Source of the DNA: Endothia cerciana
Taxonomy: Eukaryota; Ascomycota; Sordariomycetes; Diaporthales; Cryphonectriaceae
DNA length: 64,000 nt
Reading direction: 5' to 3'
Assembly (NCBI GenBank): GCA_026119935.1
Contig: JALRMH010000003.1
Location: 1,023,526-1,087,525, forward strand
Part shown: piece by piece, positions 11,546-24,164 of the stretch
Layout of the letters: each line of letters opens with the position of its first letter
Numbering within the stretch: position 1 is the stretch's first letter
The notes under the pieces: generated by a model
The model's input: the letters and a program-made list of their open reading frames with translations, nothing else
Told to the model about the DNA's origin: nothing
Databases searched by the model: none
Translations under genes and position numbers: made by a program

Positions 11546-13504
11546 ATGTCCATCACCATCGACAAGATCCTGGCTGCGGCCCCCGTCACCACACGGGGCC
11601 AGCCCACGCAGCTCTCGGTCGATGCCAGAGGAGAGCGCATAGCCTACGCCGTAGGTCAACCCCAGCTCGCCCCTCCCCCTCCCCCTCCCCCTCCTCCTCC
11701 TCCCCCTCCTCCTCCTCCTCCTCCCTGCTGGCTGGCGTGAGACATGCAAGAGGCTAACGGTGGCGCGCGCGTGTCCTTTTGTCTACCACAGTCCGGCAAG
11801 TCCGTCTTCCTCCGCTCCATCGACGACCCCTCCTCCTGCAAGCAGTACGCCGGCCACACGGCCGCCACCACCGTCGCGCGCTTCTCCCCCTCGGGCTTCT
11901 ACGTCGCCTCGGGTGACGTCTCCGGCTCCGTCCGCATCTGGGACGCCGTCGAGGCCGTCAACACCAAGGGCGAGTACCACATCATCTCGGGCCGCATCAA
12001 CGACGTCGCCTGGGACGGCGACAGCCAGCGCATCATCGCCGTCGGCGACGGCCGCGAGCGCTTCGGCCACTGTATCACCGCCGACAGCGGCAACAGCGTC
12101 GGCGAGGTCACGGGCCACAGCAAGGTCGTCAACTCGGTGTCCCTGCGCCAGCAGAGGCCGCTGCGCGCCGCCACCGTCAGCGACGATGGGAGCATGTGCT
12201 TCCTGCACGGCGCGCCCTTCAAGTTCGCCGGCAAGGCCAACGATCTGCACAGGGGCTTCGTATATGGCACTGCCTTCAGCCCCGATGGGAACGTGCTCGT
12301 GACGGTCGGCGCCGACAGGAGGATCCAGCTGTATGATGGCAAGACGGGCGAGCCCACAAGGAATGTCGGGAAGGACGTGCACACGGGCAGCATCTTCGCC
12401 GTGAGCTGGGCCAAGGACTCCAAGAGGTTCGTCACGGCAAGCGCGGACCAGACTGTGAGGGTCTGGGACGTCGACTCCGGCGAGAACACACACACCTGGA
12501 AGCTGGGCCAGGAGGGGGCGGTAAATGTCGGCGACCAGCAGGTCGGTGTGGCTTGGGCCCGCGACGGCCTGATCATCAGCCTGAACCTGGATGGTGACCT
12601 CAACTACCTGGAGGTGGGCAGCGAAACGCCAGTAAAGACTGTGCAGGGCCACAACAAGAGCATCACGGCGATAGGCGCGGGCTCGGACGGCCGTGGCAAG
12701 GACGTGTACACAGGCAGCTTCGACGGCCGGATCTGCCACTGGGATGTCGAGAAGGGCCTCGCGACCGTGGTGGACGGTCAGGCACACACCAACCAGGTCA
12801 CGCAGTTCGCCTCCATCTCGGGGCAAGCCTACAGCGTCGGCTGGGACGACACATTACGGATCGTCGACGAGTCTGCAAAGACATTCGCAGGCTCCTCGAC
12901 CAAGCTACAGGCACAGCCAAAGGGAGTGGGCGCGTCGGAAGGCCGCGTCGTCGTCGCGACCGCCTCGGGCATCGCAGTCTACCTCAAGGACCAACTCGTC
13001 GGCTCGCTCAGCACAAGCTACACGCCGACCTCCCTCGCGTCGTCCGGCCCGACGGTCGCCGTCGGCGACGGCAACGACGTGCGTGTCTACACCCTCGACC
13101 CGTCCCACAAACTGTCCGAAGTCACCATCCTCAAGAAGTCCACCGCCTCCATCTCGGCCCTCGCCTTCTCCAGGGACGGCGCGCACCTCGCGGCGGGCAA
13201 CTCGCAGGGCAAGATCTTCGCGTTCAGGTCGGCCGACTGGAGCGTCGCCGCAGACCGGTGGTCAGCGCACACGGCGCGGGTCATGAGCATCGCGTGGAAC
13301 GATGCGGGCACGCACGCCGCGAGCGGCGCCCTCGACACGCACGTGTACGTGTGGAGCCTGGAGAAGCCCGGGAGCCGAGTCAAGGCGCTGAACGCGCACA
13401 AGGACGGCGTCAACGGGGTCGCGTGGGTCGCGGGGTCGAGCAAGGTGGCGAGTACCGGCGGGGATGCGTCGGTCAAGATTTGGAACGTGTCGGGACTGCA
13501 GTGA
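11546..13504 (+). CDS. aip1: Actin-interacting protein 1 (WD40)
   Basis: Exon 1 is 11546-11650 (35 codons, MSITIDKILAAAPVTTRG...) and exon 2 is 11792-13504; the 141-nt intron is read from GTAGGT to CCACAG. The product is 605 aa, the usual size of Aip1. WD-type repeats run through the whole protein, for example GHTAATTVARFSPSGFYVAS, VYGTAFSPDGNVLVTVGADR, IFAVSWAKDSKRFVTASADQ and VNGVAWVAGSSKVASTGGDA. This is the two seven-bladed-propeller layout of Aip1, which works with cofilin to disassemble and cap actin filaments at cortical patches. The N-terminal TTRGQPTQLSVD followed by IAYASGKSVFLRSID fits the family. Codon use is strongly C-ending, consistent with good expression. The intron carries a CCT/CCCT tract. 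Confidence 0.95.
11669..11727. repeat. CCT/CCCCT low-complexity tract inside aip1 intron 1
   Basis: Pyrimidine-only run of CCCCT and CCT units, about 60 nt, wholly within the 141-nt intron and ahead of its acceptor. Confidence 0.9.
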
Positions 13505-14756
13505 GCAGGCCCCGGGTAGGTAGGGAGTCCTAGATAGGGCGCGACTCGGAAATCTTCAATGCGAGACTTGAAGGTCTCGGGACTCTTCTGTGTGCCTCGT
13601 CCTTTCTTGGGTACATGTGTAAGCATCTTGTCTCGGATGAGACCGGCCGATCGCCCTGTCTCGCGACATTCATGACACAGTGAGCGGTGGACACGCGAGA
13701 AACACACCCCGCCCATGAAGCATTGTCACAGAATGCGGTTCCGACATTTCTCAGGCGAGCTCCTGAAAGTCAGCCTATCAGTTGAACCGCAGCTTGCAAG
13801 GCGCAACAAGACGTCATCACCATCATTGCATTCCTCCCTCCGTGGAGCGGTCTTGTGACACGGATACGTGATACATGACATACACGAATGTGAAGATGAT
13901 CTTTCCTCATTGCCCACTTGCTCCACACCGTAGCAGGAGCAATCTATGTACCGGTATACACTTCAGCGGACAGTATGCTTTGCCAGTTGCGTAAAGATTT
14001 ATCTATGTACATGGCTATTACACCAGCGCCGTGCTCAAGATCCTCAAAAGCAGTAAAGTTGGAACTTTTCTAGTTCATACGGTGTGATCAATCCTCGCAA
14101 GCCCTAGGCACAAGGCACAAGGCTCAAGATGATGCCGGCGACGGCTCCTACGTATAGCCCCACCAAATTGTGCGCCGAGTTTGGAGCCATTTCGGAAACA
14201 CTGCACCTCTATAACCATTCCAAACACCTGGCGGTGTTCAAAATACGCCGTGAAGGTTGCAAAACCACAGGCGAAAAACAAGCAAAAACGCTCGTAGATA
14301 TGCAGACCGTCGTAGACCCAATGATACACCTATGTACAGTATGACGGCGATGTGAAGTATTGGATTTGAGCTGCGTAGCGATCGGACGGGGCCAACACCC
14401 ACCGATGAAGAGGTGAAAGGTCTCTGTTGTGGAGTTGGTCGAAGGGAAGGTCGTGACAAAATGTCGTAAACTCGTCGTCGTAACATGGGCCGATGATGTC
14501 GCATATGCTTGTGCGCGTTCTGTATGCCGCAATTTATGAATCCCTCAAGCGCCGCGCCGCCGAATGCTCCTCCGGCCTTCGGAGAGCGGTGGGTATCCAG
14601 CCAGAACGCCCGTAAAAATTCAATCGAGAAACCCAACCGTCGCTGTCCAGATCGTGCCTCACTCTGGGGGGAAGCCCTATCCAGATAGGTCGATCAAAAT
14701 GCTACCACCAAGAGGTGGATATTTCAAAGGGAAGTATTCCCCACATGGTGAATTCT
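13505..14756. other. Spacer between aip1 and wee1 (tail to tail)
   Basis: Both flanking genes end here, so this is largely their 3' untranslated DNA. A minus-strand 28-codon frame at 14104-14190 encodes a hydrophobic peptide, MAPNSAHNLVGLYVGAVAGI followed by ILSLVPCA. It is small enough to be chance and is listed as a finding only. Confidence 0.4.
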
Positions 14757-17700
14757 TCAGACATCCACCATCTCCGTATCGATCTCTCCATCATCCTGAG
14801 GGCCCCAATTGCCCTCAAATACAGTGGCGCCGGCACGTCGGTGAGTGGTGACCCATCGCACAGATTCGATCTCGAGCACCTGCTGAACGGTCGGGCGATC
14901 AGCAGGGTTCGGAGCAAGCATCCGCGTCACGACTTGGTCCAACGAGCCTCCATGTTCGGCTTGAACCATGAAGGCAGGTGGGTGTTGGAGTCCGCTACGC
15001 TTTGGAGCACCGAACAGATTGCTGGCATCGTGTGTCGGCGAGTGCATGAAGTTGCTTGGAAACTCCAGCTGGTCATCGTCTGTGCTGAAGCCCACCCCGT
15101 TGTCGTCATGAAGAGGGGAGGCGCCGGGGGTCAATTCCGCGTCCCCAACAATAGGCATACCCGTAGCATCCCGTACGAGGGCATCGGATTCACTGCCAGT
15201 AAGAGGTCCTGTGGGGACAGCTAGGAAATTTCCCTCGCGCAGCGCAAGCCAGTGAGGCCCGTTGTCCGGAAGCCAGACATTGCTCGCGATCTCGAACATG
15301 ATCAGGCCAAGCGAAAACACATCCGCAGGCTTGTCGTATTTGCCTTGAAGGATCTCCGGGGCGATATATCGACGGTCACCCTCGCCTTCGATGCCTCTTG
15401 CAGCAGGCCACTGCGTAGCCATTCCGAAGTCTCCGATCTTCAGCTGACCTTCGTAGTCGATCAGAACATTCGCAGGCTTGAAGTCAAGATGAATAAGTCC
15501 AGCTTCATGAATGCTCTGCAAGCCCTATAATCGTTGTCAGTATTTGACACGGTGGCGAAGAATTTCAAGTGACGTACCATGCTTGCCTCGACCAAGATCT
15601 TCCAGATTCTGAAGTCGTCCAGACGGCCTGCTGCGCCCACCGTACCTAGGAAACCTGAAAGGCTGCCTTCCTCGCAGTATTCCGTCTGGATGTAGAGGTG
15701 ATATTGTTTCTCCCAGCTGTCGACATACTGCAGCACGTGGGGGCGTCCCCGAAGTGCCTGGAGTATCCTGACTTCACGTAACTTGGCCTCACGGTCCCTG
15801 GCACCAAAGAAGGGGATCCGGGTCTTCTTGACAGCGAATACCTGTGCCTGTGATGGAGTCGGAGGAGTACCGGGTGTACCGTTCTGTGTGGTCGTGGTCG
15901 ACGCAGTTACCTTTGCCACCCTGTAAACTTGAGAGAATTCGCCTTTTCCAACGACTTCGACTTGATCGAAGCGAGACTTGAGATCCATGTCGATGTCGCC
16001 CGGGCCTTGGCCGTTGACAGGAGTGATGCTCATACGTCGGTCAGCAAATCCACCGAAATGATCTCCCTGTCTCGCCGTCGGTGTCTCCGGCGGAAAAGAC
16101 GCGAATGTTGTGCTATTTGGTGCCTCGTTGGGGATAGACAGAGAGCTGAGGTCGGGGGGCATCAGAGCGCTGCTGTCACGCGGGGTCTTGGGAGAATTGG
16201 CGGCAAACTTGTCGAGTGGCCCCAAGGGGCTTGCTGTGATCACGACCACTAACTTAGCAAACTCAACTCTCTTCTGACTGGACATGTGCGGGACTGTAGA
16301 ATAAAGTCTGAACGGCTCTGGTGTCGCATGAGAAACCCGGCGCGCTCGAGACTTGCTGAGGGAGAGGGGACCTCGACGGGGGCAAGGACAGGTCACCTGG
16401 AGGCACGGCTTGGGTCTGGGCTGCCTCAAGGTGTGTCTGCTCGCTTTGATTGAAAGATGACGACTTACAGATTGGGTCAGGAACGTGCCGAACGTCGCAG
16501 GAGCTTACTACGGAGACCGTTGCAGGCACAGAAGCGGCGGTCTTCACGAATGGCGAATCGGGGACTGACTTCGAATTGCCGATACTCCTGAAAAAGACGG
16601 ACTTAGTTGGGGTGGGCGGAAATTCGTGGCTATCCGCCAGACCTTGGGAGTCGAGATCGGAGTCAGGATTGAATATGCTGCCCCTGTGGGCGTGCGTAGG
16701 TCGGAAAGGCTTGAACAGGCTGGAGACTTTCTCGGGCTCACCAAGCACGAAGCTGTCCTTGCGGCTCGGCGAGAATGGGCTTGAAGGCGAGCCGAAGGAG
16801 TGCCGGTGTCGCCCCTTGCCGCCGCCAGACGAAGGTGGATATGTGTTGGAGGGGTAGATTGGCTTCTTGCAGGGTGTGTCAGGCATGACTGCCTTCGATT
16901 CACCAAATGTGGATTGTCCTAGCTCTGGGTTGCGGTTGACTTTGGATATGAGCCCAGTAGATTTGAAGGCATCTTGCAACGGCCTCGCGCTCTTGTAAGC
17001 CGGAGTCGTGGCATTCTTGCCGCCATTCTCAAAGAGAGGCCTGGCGCCTAGAGGCAAGGACTTGGCGAAGGGATGGGCAGCCCTCGGTCGCTCAAACTGC
17101 ACGGGAATGTGCGTAGGGGAATCATCTGGGAGACTGGAGTTCGAGGACGAGGTCGTCACCGACCGCGACAGCGGATGAGGCTGGGGTTGAGCGTTCGACC
17201 GATCTAGCAAATGAAGCGAGGGGTTGGGCAGCGGCGGCTGGGTGGAGAACGGGCTGTCGCGAGGCAGCGCAGGCTGCACAAACTGATCCAGCGACACGCG
17301 AGGCCTGTTCCTTGCGATGGGCGACGCAGCTTCCGCACCCATCTGCGCCAGGTGCTTCTCTCCCTGGCGACGTCCCCATGACGACTTCTCGCCCTGGCGC
17401 TGCTGCAAAGTTGACCTGCGCAGTGAGTCTGATCGCCGCGGCATGGCTGCTGGTGTCGGGGAGGCAGGAGGTTCGTGGACGAACGAGGTGTCGGTATCCA
17501 GCTCGCTGCCTTTGTTCTCGTCCTCATGAATGGGGAAATTCCGAGGCGCGGGCGGAGCTAGGTCGAAAATGTTGGGTTCGCTGATCGAGATGCCCGAAAT
17601 CCCATGCAAACTCCGTCGTTTCGCAACGGGGGTTACAATTTTACCGTCAATGGGACTCATGAAGGCGTCACTGCGCTTGAGAGGACTGACTGATGCCGCA

Positions 17701-18320
17701 GGGACTGGATCGGCCTTGGAATCGAACAAACGGGGGAAGGTATTCTTGGAGGCTCCAGACACGTCCAGATGCATGGAATGACGTGATTGGTGCCTGTCGA
17801 AGCTCTTGCGTGATGTCGGGCTGAGTGCCAACGGGACGTCCTCCAGCATGTTGTTCTCTTGTCCCGGCAACGCGTCTGACGATGATGGCGAAGATGATAT
17901 AATCGAGTTCCCAGAGTCCGTGGTGTTGCTCAAGGCGCGCTTAAGGGGACTCTTGGGTGAGGCACGTGTTGCACGAGACAGCGGTTTCGCAGATGCCGCC
18001 TTGGGTTTGCCAGAGCGCAGCGAAAGTTTGACGCCAGATCGGAAGGGTGTGGAGAGGTTTGCCTGCGAATGCTGGTGCAACAGTTGTGGCGCAGAAGCAG
18101 GTGGCATGGGTCGTTGTATAATGCGGCAGGGCGATGGCGAGCCTGGTGTGGAGATGGTGCCCTCGGAGCTTTGGGAGTAGGATCTTGCGATGTTGAGCTT
18201 GGATGGAGATCTGGACAACGAGCGCCTGAGGGATCGGACAGCAGCCGTCACATCGACATGGTGGACACTGTTGGGTGATGGGAGGGTCAAGGTGCCCCCG
18301 CTGTTGTTCCCATAAGACAT
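14757..18320 (-). CDS. wee1: Wee1-type protein kinase
   Basis: Mitotic inhibitor kinase that in the family phosphorylates the inhibitory Tyr of Cdk1. The N-terminal ~670 residues are Ser/Pro-rich and full of S/T-P sites, with the fungal Wee1 elements DAFKSTGLISKVNRNPE and MPDTPCKKPIYPSN and a DLPPTPTK-like EFPPTPTKSVFF. The kinase domain shows a G-loop VVGKGEFSQVYRV, the VAIK Lys in VFAVKKTR, a catalytic loop HLDFKPANVLI (Wee1-like HLD rather than HRD), DFG in IGDFGMA, and EGDRRYIAPEIL. The last intron is clear: 15525-15577 (GTACGT...TTATAG) between VEASM and GLQSIHEAG. A further intron must join the long N-terminal exon to the kinase exon. Its acceptor is probably at 16234 (ATCACAG). A donor at 16294 gives 61 nt and about 1,149 aa; a donor at 16396 is an alternative. 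Both keep the frame. Confidence 0.9.
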
Positions 18321-19661
18321 GGCCTCGCAGGTATTTCGACGTTTGGACTGGCTGGTTGTGTGAAGGGACTAGAGATCGCTCGGGTATTCTCAGATATGAC
18401 TGCTTTCAAGAGCAAGTGAACCCCTACCTCCAGTCAGTCTTGGACAGTCACAAGAGAGGGGACAAGGTGGTCGCATACAACTTAGCTTCCCCGAGTGGAT
18501 CGAATCAGGTTGTAGCTCTCTGTCGCCCTGAGGCTAGGAGTACCGGCGACTGTGGAGGGTCGAATGAAGAGGTCTTGGCCGCTGCGCAGGCTGGTGCGAA
18601 AGCAGGAACAGGAGAAAAACAGGAGGGGGTGGGAGGGCGGGGAGGCTTGATCAGCGGGTGCTAGGTAAGGAGGTGAAGCAGGCGAGGAGAGGGGAGAACA
18701 GTTTCCCTCTCAGACCATCTCGATGACAGCCGGCCAACCTCTACTGTCTTGTTCTGATCCTGTGGTTGTGATGGAGACCTCGACTGAGGGCGAGTCTGCT
18801 GACCGTGTTCGTAGGGAAAGTAGATCTAGGGGGGAGGTGGTGAATGTCGCGTTGCGTCACAGGTCGATGCAGGGGATCAGAGGTGCGTAGGACACCTAAC
18901 GATATCGAAGAACAAATTCGGTTTTCGATCTGCCTGGCAGTTTGTGATCCAGTACTCAGCCTGACTGGAACTGTCCAGAATGGTGGTGTGGTGGTGGTTG
19001 AAGCGCAAGGGTGCGTGCGATAGGATGCGATGGGTTCCCGGTAGCGCAGGTTGAGGAGTGCGCGTGGCAGACGACCAGAGGATAGAAAGGGTCAGGAAGG
19101 CGAGATCGGGGGAGGGGGGTGTCGAGAATTCAATCCTGATCCGTACCACACTACAGGAAAGGGTGGCGGCTTCCTTGCAGGGAAGAATCGGCGAGTGATA
19201 TTATGGTGTAGAGTGATGGAGTGTGGTGAGTCCGAGGCCCATGTTCGTCGTGGCTGCCACTCTGCCTTCGACGCGTGAACAATGAAGTGCAGTCGCCTTG
19301 TTGTTTACCCCTTTCCTAAAGAGGAATGGGACGTCGCGTGTCACCGCCTAAGAAGTCGCGTTTTAGTGGGCCTTTCTCATTCCAGGAGGTTGGGCGAACC
19401 CCTGCCGCCTCTCCAGCCCAAACCCTCTCTGTCCAGACCCTTCGACCTTCCACCTGGTGACAGCCCAATATCATGCCGTGGTAGCATCTCTCTTCGCCAC
19501 ACACATACACACATACGCCACACATGACCTCCATGTCCCTCTGCAACTGGCCTTGTCAATATAAACCATGTTTGTTCTATAAACAGTCTATGCAATCATC
19601 ATCCTATTGTTTCAAACGGCAGGTCTCGGCTGGATGTCAGAGCCTGAGACCGGCCACCCGG

Positions 19662-19697
19662 CCACCATCCACCATCCACCATCCACCATCCACTATC
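19662..19697. repeat. CCACCAT tandem repeat (period 7)
   Basis: About five tandem units of a 7-base motif, the last imperfect. Confidence 0.85.
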
Positions 19698-21248
19698 CGC
19701 CCAATCCTTCTGTGCTCTCCAGTCTCAGTCCGGTTAGCACCAACAACCAAGGGGAGAGAATGGAAAAATTGAACCCCGCGGTTCCGGGACCGCCCCGTTC
19801 TCAGGCACCGCTTGCTGCCTGGCCCAATCGCATGGCTGACCGACAGATCTTCAGGGTGCCACAGGGGCGTGTTGGACAGGTGGATGCGTTAGAGAGTCGG
19901 ACGGGCAAGGCCGAACACCAGCTCCTCACGGCTCGAGTGCCTGGCACCTGCGGCCCCTTGTGCGACCCAGAGGTGTAAGGCGTACGCTAGAATAATGCCA
20001 GAGTGCTTACCACCATAGTACGCAGTATGTGATACATAGCATCCAGGCGCCAGGCGCTCCCACGGGCTCGTGCAGGCTCGTCCAAGATCCCGAGCCCGTC
20101 CTCGCGCCGGCTTCCTGCAGGCATGGTGCAGCAGTGAGAAGCTTATCTTCAAGGCTTCCCCCAAGGCGACAGGGTCCTCCGCGATCTGTGCTGGTTGGAA
20201 CATCGACCTTTTTGGCTCATCGGACAAGTCAGGCCCCAGCGTCGTCCCCAGGCGGCGGAGACCCTGAGTGCTGAAACTACGTGCCGAACGTGACGTCTGC
20301 AGGACCCTTGTGTCAACAGACACTACATCATCGCGTCCCGGATCGTCGCAGCTGGTGGCGCTAGTAATCCGTACATACATCCTACATACTAGTACTAGCC
20401 ACCGGAGTACTAGCAAGATCCCGACTCTGTATGGCGCGCTATCACGGTTTCTACAGTCCCTCCCGGGCTACAATGCGTGGCCGGAGGGGATTAGCTTCCG
20501 CGGCACATCAGCATGCGGTGATGCGTCGCTGAACCATGCAAGCAACCGGTCTTCGTCAGCAGCATGTGAAGAACGGACGAGCGGCTAGCCTACCTACTAC
20601 CTCCTTCGCCTGATCAGCCATCGCGACTGCTGGACAAAACAAATGACACGTCATCTCCCCTTCGGCCATTTCAGTTAGTCTGTCTAATCCTCAGATTATA
20701 CAGATCCTATCTTCATATCACGGCTTGCCATGCCACTCTCGCAACATTTTATGCATCGGCCAGGTGAGCATTGTGAGCCCATCCCGCTTCGGTCCTCACG
20801 TCTCACCCTTCACACCCTACTATTTGCGATAAAGATGTAGATGATGTTTTTCGACACCCCTTTCCCGGATCGTCTGAACGACCCGACACTGACTGATGAG
20901 ACGGACGGGAGGGAGGCAGAGCCGTTGTGGATCCGGTCCGTCGCTACTATATACCGTAGTAATATCATCTGCTATATCGATAACGAGAAGCCCCGGCGAG
21001 ACTGCGGCCCGTCCCACACCCACTGGAAGTACGTACATCACTGCCAGAGCACCTGTCAGACGTGAAGCGGGTCCTGATACTACGCTGACTGCATGGCCTT
21101 AATATAGAAGTGAGATGAGATGAAGAAGGCGGCTGAATATTGCCTTCTGCTCCCGGATCTCCTAGGCGACGATTCAATATCCTTCCCAAAATAGGCAAGC
21201 AACACAACATCGCGATGTGACTTCATGTCGTAGCGCGTTTCTGCCTTC

Positions 21249-21281
21249 TCCTGTCCTGTCCTGTCCTGTCCTGTCCTGTTC
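21249..21281. repeat. TCCTG tandem repeat (period 5)
   Basis: Six or so tandem 5-base units in the wee1-med1 spacer. Confidence 0.9.
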
Positions 21282-22055
21282 CTCATTCCGCGACCATATC
21301 ATGGCAGCATCACAAAGATGGTATGTACGGGGGTATTACCGTGACAGGATCGGGTTAACACGATCTTATTTCCCCTAGTGCGGCTGTCTCTTGTCTCACG
21401 GCTCAGCCAGACCGGCCCGTCCGAGTTGTTGACGGATTCGGGGCCCGAATCGCACATATATCGCCTCCACATCACCGGTATTGTGCCCGGATGGGTGAGG
21501 CCAAGCCATCGGAGAACCAAGTCTTGCGTCCCATGCCCATACCCGCGCATCAGAGGGCTCTGTTTCACGGCACTCATCAGGCATTTCCAAGCTCCGGTTG
21601 AAGCGATGACGAATGGAGAGAGAGACTTGGAATTTCGCTGCGAGCAAGCAGGTCCCGAAAGTAGGACGGCCTGCAATACTTGATTCTTCTGAGCTGCGCC
21701 TGGATTGTTCCGAGCGAGCTCTTTTCACTGCCAAGAGCATATCCAGTCCGTTGCATCCAAACACTAGGGTATCATGTTACTCGGTAAAACAGAACGCCGC
21801 CTCTTACGCTCGCCTGCCCTAGAATACGCAGGGTCGCGCCAGATCTAATACTCCCCACTGTGGTCTTTGGCATCACATGAGGCCAGTTCTGGCTGCGAAG
21901 GCAGCTCGCTATTGTCGCCATGCACGCGACGGTGTCGTTCTTTAAACCATCACCCATCCCTTCTGCATTGGAGGAAGGCCACCTTTCTGGACTTGTGAGT
22001 CCCGTGAAACTCATCCCTTGATCTACGAGATGAAACACTCCTACCCGGTACCTCT

Positions 22056-24164
22056 CTACTCGGGCCCAACATGTATCCGAATCCATTCACACCAAGTGTC
22101 AATGTTTTCAAAGAACATCAACATACGGCCCAGCCTCTCCTTGCTGTGCAGCGGGTTTGGCACCGAGCCCGCGAGCGGGTCCCCCTTCCCATCAAGAGCC
22201 TGCCCCAGTTCGTTCACGACGTTCGTAGACTCGACTGTGACCACGCCATTTTCTCCGATGTCGACGGTGACCTCTGCAGGCCTCCCTCGGAAGGGAAACA
22301 TGATCTGTAGCTTGGGATTCGGTTGTGGATGCGCGTTGAGCGTCACGTCGATCTTAACTGGGCCGCTATCGGGGCCCTCCGTGTCCGTGATCGCGTCGTT
22401 CATAAAGGTATCGTAATCATCAGACTTAGCGGTCACCGTAATACTGTCGCCGTTCGTGGTTGCCGGACCGGCCGCGGACTTCTGAGCCCCGCTTCCGAAG
22501 GATTTGTCAAGCAGGTTCCACAGAAAGGCGTACTGCCTCAGGATCGGCAGCATGTTGACCAGCTGTGAAGGGTGAGAGAACGGCAGCTCGATTAAAGTCT
22601 GTCCGTACACGGGCTTATGTATGAACAGCCCATTCTCGTGCGCCACTTGCCTGGACGTGCCATCCCTCTGCTTTGTGTTGACGGATTTTCTCGTCTCGAC
22701 CGCGCGTGGCTCCGTGGGATTATAGTGCCCAACAACAGGAAACATGAGATAGTCAAAGGTCTGCATGAATGTGGAATGTGCAACAGGCGCGCCGGTAAAG
22801 TGGTGAACCTGTTCCCACACCGTAATGGGGAGAGTGACCGGCGGGTCGAAGATCGCCATGAACATGACTTCTGGTAGTCTTGGGCTCGTCAGCAGCAGCT
22901 CGTCGCCAGGCTTCTCAGGCAGCACGACATCAGGCGGCTCCTGCCAGTTCAGCATCGTTGGCAGCCCCTCTGTCGCATGAACCTCAACCTCGTCTCCAAT
23001 CCATTTATCTGAAACCTTCACTGCGCCCTGGTAAACCATGGGGTCCCTTCTTGCGCAGCTCACCAAGATGCTCCAGTGCTTTGAATCCGTATACCAGCGC
23101 TCTGCACTCGCCGGCGGTGGAACAAAATATCTTTGATTGCGCCAATATTCCAATCTCAAGCCGACGAACCCCTTCTCGTGCATGAGAGGGCGACCAATAC
23201 GCTCACACATCGCAATAGTACGCAGATGCTCGTCAGGCTTTGCGTTATATTTCGGCTCCTTGCGTAGCTGCTGGACATCCCACTCGTGGACCTTCTGCAG
23301 ACTCTCGAAGAGGCCTGCAATCGCGTCATACGTCACCAGGATCGGACCCTTCTTTTCGTCGATGATGCTGAGCTTGTCCAAAGCCGCGAGAGATTCGAGA
23401 TTGTTTGCGAAGTCGTCGAGCTGTTTCGTCCAAGGGATCTGGTCTGGAGCCAGCTTCAGATTGTCCAGTAGGATGGTCTCGGCCTTGGCGGTGTGCTTTG
23501 TGACGTCTGCACCAGAATAAGCATACTGAAGCTCGACCGTCTGTACCCTGTGTTCCTTGACTCCAATCTCCAGGGCGATCGTAGCTCCTGCTATGAGTAG
23601 CACCTTGAAAGGTTTTCGGTTCTCCCAGATCGCATCCAAGGCACAACTCTTAACAAGCCTTTCAAGACCCTCTTCACTGACAATGCCCTTCCTTTGCTGC
23701 GAGAATGGTCGTTAGCCCGTCCGTTGAAAACACTCGGACTTGACAGAAAGCCCTACATTCAGAGTATGTGTAATCTCATCCAGCTTCTTCTGCCTCTCCT
23801 CGTCTCCACTCGGCCTCGGTATTGATATCCCACCCACGCCCATACCCATATTGTCTAGTGACGCATCGAAGGTGCCCATGCCCAACATGCTGTTGAACGC
23901 CGCGGCGGAGGGGCTATCGAAGTTCATGGGCGCCGAGGCGCCATTACTAGGCTGACTGTTGGTACTGTTGTTCACTGCCATCATGACACCAGTCGCGGGC
24001 GACTTCTTAACCTGTTGTGGGGACGACTTTGGCCCATGGGGCGAGAAGGCTGCGTGGAGGTTCGAGTAGGGCGTCGAGGCGGATGCGCCCGGTGTCGCGG
24101 CAGCATACTGCGGGGTCTTACCCTGCTGCGAGGGCGCATGCTTCATGGACTGCGGGGTGGCCAT
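22056..24164 (-). CDS. med1: Mediator complex subunit 1
   Basis: Component of the middle module of Mediator, the coactivator that bridges activators and RNA polymerase II. Two exons on the minus strand, 24164-23757 and 23696-22056, with a 60-nt intron at 23697-23756 (GTAGGG, branch GGCTAAC, acceptor CGCAG); 682 aa. The N-terminus MATPQSMKHAPSQQGKTPQ, the SPQQVKKSPATG element and PMNFDSPSAAAFNSM are hallmarks of fungal Med1. The Med1 domain then runs from KGIVSEEGLERLVKS through AETILLDNLKLAPDQIPWTK, ESLAALDKLSIIDEKKGPI and LRLEYWRNQRYF to the C-terminal EVTVDIGENGVVTVES. The splice fuses ITHTLN to QRKGIVSEEG in frame. No disruption is seen. Confidence 0.93.

Larger units (their letters stand above)
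18321..22055. other. Large spacer between wee1 and med1
   Basis: About 3.7 kb without a supported gene. The first part presumably holds the wee1 promoter and a long 5' leader. It includes a period-7 repeat of CCACCAT at 19662-19697 and a period-5 repeat of TCCTG at 21249-21279. The open frames on both strands are short and without recognisable domains. Confidence 0.5.

Noticed and set aside
11783..12826. 347-codon minus-strand frame
   Set aside because: It is the antisense shadow of aip1; the plus strand carries unambiguous WD40 repeats.
19889..20416. 175-codon minus-strand frame
   Set aside because: No domain, no conserved motif, overlapped by plus-strand frames; composition explains it.
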